Source of the DNA: Silene conica
Taxonomy: Eukaryota > Streptophyta > Magnoliopsida > Caryophyllales > Caryophyllaceae
Assembly: GCA_029255685.2 (NCBI GenBank)
Contig: CM055313.2
Location: 72,270,641 to 72,334,640 of the forward strand
Direction: 5' to 3'
DNA length: 64,000 bases
Positions 56,233 to 64,000 of the stretch are shown piece after piece (the first letter of the stretch is position 1; each line of letters starts with the position of its first letter). The notes beneath the pieces were generated by a model. That model was given only the letters and a program-made list of their open reading frames with translations. It ran no database searches and was not told the origin of the DNA. The position numbers and the translations under genes were made by a program.

Positions 56233-56577
56233 CTTGGGGTTACAAATTGCGTGGAGCCGTTGAAAAGAACTACAGTAGTTCTCCTGTACGACGGTTCTAC
56301 CCGTGTTTTTTTACAGAATGTGACCATTTTGTGGTAAAATATGACCACTTTTGGAAAATATGTCAATTTTTTAAAAAAAAAGTGATCACTATTTACTCAA
56401 ATATGGTCACTACTTATCACAATGTGGTCACTTTTCAAATGGTCGCACGTACAATGATCTTATACAAGTTTTTGTGAAAGAATTATGTCTAATCCTCTGA
56501 TTCATCCCGAGAGAAGTGCACATTCTAAATCATACTACTGCTCATTCCAAACCATACTGCTCTTGCTTCCTTCCCTA

Positions 56578-58485
56578 TCAATTAGGACGCCAGTGAAAAG
56601 TGAAACGAACTTGTTTCGAAAAAAGGGTTTGACATTGCTCAGTAACGGCCACTAAATTCTTCTTTGTAACCGGAACATTCAACGGGCACTCAACATTGAA
56701 ATCTTCTAACTGATGCATCCAACACGGATCAGTTTGTTGCTCATCACAAGTCTTGTCCTCTTCTTCCACAAACAAATTTTCGCACAAGTACTGCAAACAC
56801 AAACACAAATCAACAACACTTTATTCTCTAAGACAACTAAATTTACACTTGATGAATATTTTAAGGAATTAAACAGTATACACAAAATTACCTTAACGAG
56901 ATAATATGTTCCACAACGGAAAGTCAAGGTGGCTGGACGAATGACCCACAGCAGGCCATCCACAAGAGGAGCTATATTTTGCATCAAGTCGAAAAGAACG
57001 AGCTGTACGTGAACATTGTATTGCGAGGAAACTTGAAATGCGTCTACTTTCTCAGGTTCAAATTTCGCCTATCAAAATGAAATGAAACGACTGTAAACCC
57101 AGTATTTATAATAGCATGAAAACGGAAGAGCATAGATAAAAGAGGGTACTACTCACCATTGGCAATGCAAAGGTCAGTTTAACATTAGTGGCATTTCCTA
57201 TTACAAGTACAAGGAATGCTCTCAGTTTGACTAACCACAATGTGTCATAATCATAATCGTGATCCACAGCAATATTACAGTGGCTCTCCTCTAGATTAGC
57301 CATTGAATTCCAAAAAACAAGATCAGGAACTGTAGTGCCACTATAGCTGAACACCCTCAGTTTTGGACAATCAACATATAATTCTGACAGATCTTTAGTA
57401 AAAAACTCAAGTAGTGTTAAACTGGGACAGTCAACATGTAACTTCTTCACACAAACTTGACCATAGCTACAAAACTTTAACTTCCTGAGAGCGTTATTAG
57501 CTGCTTTTAATGTATCTATATCCTGTACGTGGAAATCTGCTTCTTCAAGAATCGGAAATGTAGCGGTAAGGTCTTTAAATAGGTCAGGCTGGTTAATGAG
57601 GGAAACGTGCAAGGCCAGCTCTCTAATACCAGCGCAACCATCAGGGTTGATATATAGTAGAGTTTGAACATCACATCTGAAGCATTCAAGATTAGTGTCT
57701 ACAACGTCAACATAATCAACGATCCTAACACTGATGACAGCCTTTTTGAGCTTAGGAAACTTTGAGAGCTGAAGAAATTTAATCTCACCAGAGCAGTGAT
57801 CAAGGACTAGAGCTTCAAGCCCTTGAAAACACCTTATTAGGTTCTCTAACAGATGGTCATCCATAAAAACGCCCGACAAGCACAACCGCTGCAGAGAGAA
57901 AACTTCACCTACCAATGTCTCACAACCTAAATTACACCCTCGAATATAAGCGGAAAGCAAGCCTTTTGAAGCCAACACTGAGAACGGAATCTCATATACT
58001 ACAGATGACCTACGGATGAAATCTTTCCAACTCAAGTTCCCATTTGTCATAGTGATACACAAGTCTTCAACAATAATCTGTCTCACCAACTCAATCCATT
58101 TATCCACACGGGGGTAGCACGTGGAATCATTGATGACCACAGACAATGCTAATTTTCGAATAGGTGAATCTCGTCGCCTGACTCTAGATAACTGATCATC
58201 CACACCATCCATAAACATATCCCTTATTTGATTAATATCAGGGTCTCCACCTCCACCGCCTTGATTAGCAGAAACAAGGGATTGCAATGCAAATGAGTTA
58301 TGATCCAAATAAAGAATGGGGTATAAGGTGCAAAAGTTTTTCCAGGTCTTAGATAAGATGGATGCTCGAGCAGAATCTTGTAAAGGAAGACGGGATAATA
58401 TGTTGATGATCATAGGCTCCGGTAATTGTGAAATACGGTCCAAATTTTCAATTCCATGAATATCTTTACCATCAGGAGACGCCAT
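56578..58485 (-). CDS. F-box protein with LRR-like region
   Basis: Three exons on the minus strand: 58485-57157, 57068-56892 and 56790-56578, with GT-AG borders in frame, giving 572 residues. I chose the ATG at 58485 (M-A-S-P-D-G-K); the frame is open upstream only from a TTG. Residues 17-60 are an F-box (I-S-Q-L-P-E-P, I-L-S-R-L-P, S-K-T-W). Residues 150-430 are leucine-rich with repeated L-x-L-x-x-C patterns (L-C-L-S-G-V-F, L-V-L-D-H-C, L-H-V-D-C-P-S-L). This is the plant F-box/LRR layout, in which the F-box binds SKP1 in an SCF ubiquitin ligase and the rest selects a target. No FBD tail is evident. The family is large and variable, so no orthologue is named. A leader intron with donor CAAG/GTATGT at 59548 is likely. 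Confidence 0.9.
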
Positions 58486-59640
58486 CTCTCCAACCCTGTC
58501 CAACCTGCACAATCCTGTTTTGCTGCTCAAAAGGGAATAGTAGTCTCTGTGGATTATTCGACAAATGATAGTGGTTCATCGTAAATTGTAAGAGCATGTA
58601 AGTGTGAAAGAAATGAATACATTAAAGTTGCTTCTGAATCCAGAGGGGTCATCTGTGATTCTGTCTATTGTCTAATGATGGAAACTCGTAGTGATTAGGC
58701 CACTAAGGTCTACCCCTGTTTCTGTTTCTGTTTCTGTTACGGAAAATATGTAATCATCCTCAGCAGGAAATATCAAATTAGACCATTTGTCCTTACTTCA
58801 AGAGCTCGTCAGAAACCTCGTCAGCGGAGATAAAGGGTGCGTTTGGATTGAGGGATTTGGAGGGAATTGGAAGGATGTGAAATTCATTGTTTGGTTAGGA
58901 AAATGGAGGTGGAAGGATTTGGAGCTCCTCCAAGCTAATTTATTTCCCCTCTAACATAGGCGCCAAGATTTGGAGGGAAAATCAACTCCTCCATTCTCCC
59001 TCCCCTCCCCCTCTGGCCCTCTCTCCCTTTCTTTTCCCTCCTTCTCTCTCCCCTTCCTTTCCCTCCTTTTTTCCTATCCAAACACACCCAAAGAGCGTCT
59101 CGGTTTCGAGTAAATTACTCTCTCCATCCCTACACAATTCTCATAGAAGACGGAAATTATCCGTCACAATTCACAAACTGAAGGCGTATAGTACCTCTCA
59201 CATTATGCAATATGCAAGTGCCATATCCACGAGGTCCATTTCTCCCCACTTGCATTCCCACAATAGTTTATTGTAAGAGAAGTATATCCGGCACAAAAGT
59301 AAGAGTCTTTTGCCTACCTCCCTAAGTAAGTATAGTAAACGTTACCCAAAATAAAAAGGTATGGAGTGGAACTGAATAGCTTATGGAAAATAGTAAGCAG
59401 ACTCCATGGAGAGGGAGTGTTAACTGTTAAGAAAAGAGGTACTTAAATAACTTGAAAAGTTGTAGAGAATAGTTCCAAGTTCAAGTATATTAGACACAGT
59501 AATCAATCAAACAACCGTAATAGTAATAACATGTGGGAGATGACATACCTTGGATTAGAGTGGAGTTGAGATTGGTGGTGAATGAAGAAGAAATTGGATA
59601 TATGATATAGTATATAATAATGGACTTGAATTGGGAAAGC
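58486..59640 (-). other. F-box gene leader and promoter region
   Basis: A non-coding first exon probably ends at 59549 (TCCAAG before GTATGTCATC), with a leader intron down to about 58504. TATA-like 'tatatgatatagtatataata' sits at 59597-59619. The intron holds a MITE (58835-59089) and one arm of another (from 59125). Confidence 0.5.
58835..59089. mobile_element. MITE with GGGTGCGTTTGG ends
   Basis: Starts GGGTGCGTTTGGATTGAGGG and ends TATCCAAACACACCC, inverted over about 15 bp, with GGAGGGAAT / CCCTCC subterminal repeats. AAA lies on both sides, so a 3-bp duplication is possible but weak. About 255 bp, in the F-box leader intron. Confidence 0.7.
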
Positions 59641-60095
59641 ATGAAACAATGAAGGAGTGCAGTAGTATGGTATCTACTTTCTATAAAGAAATGCCCAATA
59701 ACTTTAACCCTTCACAAACAATTATCTCTACTCCCTAGTCCGTACTCTCTACTAATGTTTTGACAAGCATCCACCGCCTATGCATTTTTGGTAATCAAAT
59801 CACCTACGTTGCTACTGCGAGTGAGACCACCCAGGATTTATATTCGGTGTGACTATTCGATGGAGACGGCCGGATATCATACGAGACAACTTTAAAGCTG
59901 AAATGGAGTGTATAACCTAAAATAAAGAGTTTTGTTCGTCATAAGCTGAAAACGAATACTTTACTCTTACGAAAATGCAGGTGGGAGAAAATAGAGCACT
60001 ATAAGAATAGTTGTATTATGCGAAGAGGCATTATCCGTCTTCAACTTGTCATGGATAATGTCCGTCTTCAATGAGAATTTGTGAACACCATATTT
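59125..60095. repeat. Inverted MITE arms either side of F-box promoter
   Basis: The arm at about 59135-59175 (ACAATTCTCATAGAAGACGG then AAATTATCCGTCAC) is repeated in inverse at about 60046-60090 (TGTCATGGATAATGTCC then GTCTTCAATGAGAATTTGT). The F-box first exon and TATA region lie between them. They could be ends of one element of about 950 bp or two separate MITE remnants; no target duplication decides this. Confidence 0.55.
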
Positions 60096-60154
60096 CAGGT
60101 GATATATTTAATCAAACTACTTTATTTGACTAAAAGTTTCCTTACCTAACCTTT

Positions 60155-61481
60155 GTGTTACATCTAATTTCGGGTCGAGTATGGGGTACTCAGCCGACTA
60201 CATGCTGTACACGGTTGAGTAGAGTGTACTCAACCGAGCACGCATGTATAGTGTTTAGTTAGACTTCTGTTTTGGTGGTATTCGACTGAGTTAGGGTGAC
60301 ACTCGGTCGAGTAGGTTGTACTCAGACGAGTATCTTGGGTAGTCGACATAATGCCCGATTTTGTATTTTTCTGTCAAGTTGATTAAATTGAATAGAGGTT
60401 ATAAAAATTATATCTGTCAGTTTATATTCATTTCTTACAAAACCTAAAACTATTCTACTACTCTTCCAATCACCTTAATCATTTCCCAAGCAAGAAATTC
60501 ATCTTTGTGACTATTGTGAGCATTCAGATTGTTAGTTTAATTTATGTACCTTTCAGATCTGTAAGTTTTAGATTTCTATTTTAATTGTTTTTGCGTCGGT
60601 CCTAAACCTTAGATTAGGTTAATGTGGGGGAATAGAGTAGGTTTTTGATAGATTGTGATGTAGTATGATTTGTTCATTGCTAGGTAAAGATATTGTAAAA
60701 GAGCAATTCTAAAGACTCAATCGGTGTGCTTGTGATTGTGAATCCGGTAGGATTTCCCTACTTAGTATATTGTATGATTGATTAGAGCTTGTAATGCATT
60801 GATTGTATTGTATGATTGTATTGTGGTGGTATCATGTTTGAGATTGAATGTGGAACCATTGTCGGGAGATAGTCGTCACCCTCATATTCGCCCATGAGCC
60901 TCCCGTCATAAGGAGGATGTGCACACTAATGATCTTGGTTCGGTCTTTGCGATGAGCAGGATTTTAGATTGCTAGGATGTGGTCTCCCACTAGCGGCGGC
61001 GGTTATCTGTTGCGATGGTGCCTAACAGGGCTATATGTTGCGATGTGTACTCGGATCCGGGCTGCGATTTATATCCTAGTTCTCGGAGTTTGGAGGATGA
61101 TTACTAATATGGATTGTTTGGTTTGCTTTTGTTGTTTGGCCTAGATTATGTGTATAGTTGACTGACCTTGTCTGGTATGTTGTTGTGTTTCTTCTTTTTC
61201 TGTAGGTCTGCGGTGATCCATTTGATACTACTACTGTCAAATAGTGAGCATGTAGTCTTATTAGGTGTTGATGGTTGCTGAGAACTTTGGTTGGGATTTT
61301 TGGAGAGAATGAGTCAGTGAGTCATCGTTGAGTTCACTTAGTTTAAATGACAGTTAGTTTGATCAATTGTATTTTCTTCCGTTGTTAGTTAGTTGGTTTG
61401 TTTTGAGTTGTAATCCATAATTTATAAAGAAGTTAATAAAGTATTTAATTTATTATTTTAGTGTCTATTTGATATGAACTG
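60155..61481 (+). mobile_element. Degenerate Ty3-type LTR
   Basis: Starts TGTTACATCTAATTTCGG and has diverged ACTCGGTCGAGT-type palindromes at 60175-60345. A conserved block at 60780-61310 is shared with 3580-4210. A possible poly(A) signal AATAAA lies at 61434. The 3' terminus is not clear. Confidence 0.5.
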
Positions 61482-61490
61482 CCGTGGGTA

Positions 61491-62015
61491 GAGATGGCAA
61501 CGAGTTGAATCTGGATAGGGTCCAATAGGATATACAGATTCAGATCTGTGATGTGAAAGCGAGATCCGATCCAGATTTGTAGGGTCGAAAATATAAGGAT
61601 CTATATCCTCGCCATTAGTGTAGGGTCTAGCGTATCTAGATCGGATCTAGGATCCGTTGCCAGCCTTAGTTAGAAAAGGTTGCTTTGAGAAGGGATTTAA
61701 GTTTTGAAGGAGGGATGAAGGAGGATTGAGGGATATTTGTTTTACTGTGTACTAATTTTAGGTTTTGAACAAGTTGTAAGTCTTGTAAATTGTATGCATA
61801 ACTTACTCATTTTTTTATTTTTTATTCTCTTTTTAATATTAAAAAGCGGGTCTTAGGGTCGAATCATGGTCTTGGCGGCCAGATCCATATCCATATCCGT
61901 CTTTAAACTCGTGGATCCAGATCTGTGAGGTCCAAAATATAAGGATTTATATCCTATCCATCGGGGTAGGGTTTAGCAGATCTTGACCGGATCCAGGATC
62001 CGTTGCCATCTCTAA
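61491..62015. mobile_element. Mutator-like MITE, 9-bp TSD CCGTGGGTA
   Basis: Starts GAGATGGCAACG and ends CGTTGCCATCTCTAA. It is flanked by the perfect 9-bp duplication CCGTGGGTA at 61482-61490 and 62016-62024. Subterminal sequences rich in GGATCC, GATCCAGATC and GGATATGGATATGG are arranged in inverse at the two ends. 525 bp with no transposase. Confidence 0.9.
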
Positions 62016-62024
62016 CCGTGGGTA

Positions 62025-62583
62025 ACCAAAATGGTAATGCTTCCATTTGCTAAGATAGGCCTTGATAAGGCTCTTACGTAAATGAAGTTATAATTTTACC
62101 AAATTTAGCTACATTTTTAGCTAATTTGTCAAACATTTTTTTTATAATCAATTACCTTATCAGCTCCTATTTTTCAGTTACATTTTTATTTATTTTATCA
62201 ATCAAAGCCCTATTAATCAACAATTTTAATGGCTACGACTTAAAAAGACCAAAAATGACCTGACCAACTCAACTTTATTGCGTTAAATGTACTAATTTAA
62301 AACCAAACTGAGTTGGCTAATTGAGTTAAATTCTTCACCGTGCTGACACATTTAGTCAGTAATAGGTTGAAGGCAAATTATTATTTCAAACGGACTAATT
62401 TTCCGTTTGAAATATGACGCACAAAATATACCCATTTTACAATAAAATGCTCTTTGATGTCTTTGAATCTTATTTAATGGGGTTCGTTAGCATCTTACAC
62501 TTGTATGTATCACAAATAGCCACTCCCCTTCCCACGACTTCACTTGAAACTTGTGGCATACATAAAAGTGAAAAAATAGTTAA
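62025..62583. other. Intergenic spacer
   Basis: AT-rich spacer between two MITEs. Short open frames on both strands (62414-62658) overlap each other and have no recognisable domain. No gene is supported. Confidence 0.5.
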
Positions 62584-62592
62584 ATTTGAGGA

Positions 62593-62787
62593 GCACAAAT
62601 TCTTATTTGCAACGGCACTATCCGTCGCAAACTTGTGACGGATACCGTTTTTTCTCACAAAATATCCACTTTTTCTCTCTCTCCAACACTATTCCTGTGA
62701 TCCCCTTTCCCCACTACTAATTTTGTATCCATTTTATCTCACAAAATATCCGTCACAAATGGTGACCCGTCGCAAGCAAGACTTACT
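62593..62787. mobile_element. Mutator-like MITE, 9-bp TSD ATTTGAGGA
   Basis: Flanked by the perfect 9-bp duplication ATTTGAGGA at 62584-62592 and 62788-62796. Ends TTCTTATTTGCAACGG and CCGTCGCAAGCAAGACTTA are imperfect inverted repeats. Inside are GTGACGGAT and ATCCGTCAC, and a duplicated TCTCACAAAATATCC. 195 bp. Confidence 0.8.
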
Positions 62788-63014
62788 ATTTGAGGAATTA
62801 CAAGAAACTCAACAGTATCACCCTCGTTTAAATATACAAAATTGTTGCGTACCACAACTCCACAAGTCTTCAGCACATTCGTTTCAAGGTATGAACATTA
62901 CCAACATTCGATTCTCATCCAATACATTACAAAGACTTTACAGCAGTAACCGGGAAGTTACAGGACTTTAGGCTAACCCACAATTCCACAAAGCAGCAAA
63001 CTATAAACATGGTC

Positions 63015-64000
63015 TCATTTATGGCATTGTCCTTGTGAATCTACTATGGCAGTTATCTTCTTTGCCAGCTCCGCCTTGTTGGAACCCACCAGCTTCTCAA
63101 TTTGTTGTCCATCCTTTAGGAAGAAGAAAGTCGGGGTGGCTTTTATATCGTATGAAGTACTTAGATCCTGCACCGTAACGATGCTAACTATGTTATTCAG
63201 CTCAAAAAATGGCTAAGGATTAGCCTATTTCCTACACAGATTTTAGGGTGAGGAGGTCATCTACTCGTCTCATATGACGAGACCTCATCAACACATCCTT
63301 TGCACACCAACCCCTATTAACCACCACTGCCGCCAGTCATCTGCTTGCCGACCATCGCCTCCTTGTATAACCTCTTTCCTAAAAGGGGTGACCAAGTACC
63401 CCCCAAGAGTTTTATTACTTCTGGAATTAGCGGTGTAGGTGCTAATGGAGAAAAATGGTGATGGAGGAGGTGGAGGTGCTAATGGAGAAAAAATGGTGGC
63501 TGAATTGTCGAAGAAGTTTAGGGTGGGTGCAAGGCGATGATCACAACTCAATGAACTCATAAGGGAAGGGGTGTAGAGTCGGGCTTGGCTGCCCATTCTG
63601 ATGGCAGAGACTGCAAAGGGTTTTGGGGAAGGGGGACAGAAGGTGGTAACTGGAGAGTGAGGTGAGCGAGTCAGCTGGGGAAAGCAGTTCTGATGAATGC
63701 TTGAGGGGGGATGGGGTGGGGTTATGACGAGACAATTAATGGTATAAATATAGAAAAAAAGTATGGTTATTGCAGTATAGTTTCTGGTGAAGGAATTAAC
63801 GAATTCTCACAGGGTAAGAAGATTTCATCCTAAAACCATTGCATTCCTTTTTTTGCAACAGAACCCCCAAGGGTAAGACCAAGACAACAAACTACTACAA
63901 TCCAACTGTCTGTAGAGACATTAACCCGAAATTCTTGTATGGCAATGAATAATGTTCTCTATTATGCAGAATTGAAAGGACTTACAGCGAGTTCATCCAC
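63015..64000 (-). CDS. Thioredoxin h, 3' part (continues past window)
   Basis: Two exon pieces are in view on the minus strand: 64000-63986 (V-D-E-L-A, then a GTAAGT donor) and 63167-63015 (51 codons with stop). The second encodes D-L-S-T-S-Y-D-I-K-A-T-P-T-F-F-F, then L-K-D-G-Q-Q-I, then L-V-G-S-N-K. The cis-Pro of A-T-P-T and the K-D-G turn are thioredoxin hallmarks; the wording is closest to the h9-type subgroup. The W-C-G-P-C active site is in an exon beyond the right edge, so the catalytic cysteines cannot be checked. The C terminus ends G-Q-C-H-K. Thioredoxin h reduces disulfides in cytosolic or membrane-associated targets. Confidence 0.9.
63168..63985 (-). other. Thioredoxin h intron
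   Basis: An 818-bp intron with GT at 63985 and a GGTGCAG acceptor at 63168. The middle (63280-63740) is GC-richer and has overlapping minus-strand open frames of 102 and 64 codons with proline- and serine-rich content but no recognised domain. It is most likely non-coding inserted sequence. Confidence 0.7.

Noticed and set aside
58486-58530. N-terminal extension of the F-box protein to 58530
   Set aside because: The extension starts with TTG, not ATG, and probably overlaps a leader splice acceptor. The ATG at 58485 has a good family-like start.
63288-63735. Minus-strand open frames of 102 and 64 codons
   Set aside because: They lie within the thioredoxin intron, are proline- and serine-rich, overlap each other and match no known domain.

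Overview
This is plant nuclear DNA from a eudicot. It holds spliced genes with orthologues across land plants (S6 kinase, endo-beta-mannanase, LSm7, an F-box protein, an h-type thioredoxin) and one tRNA-Pro gene. About half of it is nested transposable elements typical of a repeat-rich plant genome. The exact lineage cannot be fixed from sequence alone; the LTR types would suit a Caryophyllales species, but that is only an impression.

Layout. Positions 1-28324 are a repeat nest with no host gene. Reading outer to inner: a minus-strand Ty3/gypsy element runs from 28324 (5' LTR start) to 11006, with PBS, gag, zinc knuckle and protease still readable. A plus-oriented solo LTR (11713-14593, TSD CCTTT) sits in its gag. 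A Helitron (16244-27306) sits in its 5' LTR. The Helitron holds a Copia element (17620-26444), which holds a Ty3 LTR (19673-26296), which holds a CACTA element (20580-25792), which holds a LINE fragment. To the left lie further solo LTRs (1474-2985, 5692-7247, 7635-10583), most with matching 5-bp target duplications.

Positions 29165-63000 are gene-bearing: S6K (+), tRNA-Pro (-), mannanase (-), LSM7 (-), a mariner-like transposase pseudogene (-) beside two tandem arrays, and an F-box gene (-). At the right edge is the last part of a thioredoxin h gene (-). Introns and spacers carry many small MITEs whose ends and target duplications can be read exactly. The gene neighbours have unrelated functions (TOR signalling, cell-wall mannan hydrolysis, mRNA decay and splicing, ubiquitin ligase adaptor, redox), as expected for plants.

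The most unusual signal is not a gene. The long LTRs near 8.3-8.9 kb and 13.37-13.88 kb contain arrays of about ten short hairpins whose arms differ from unit to unit but stay complementary, with the exceptions mostly G.U pairs on the LTR sense strand. This looks like RNA-level structural conservation. Several other LTR families here carry clusters of short perfect palindromes (CTCGATCGAG, ACTCGGCCGAGT, CCGGTCGGCCGG types).
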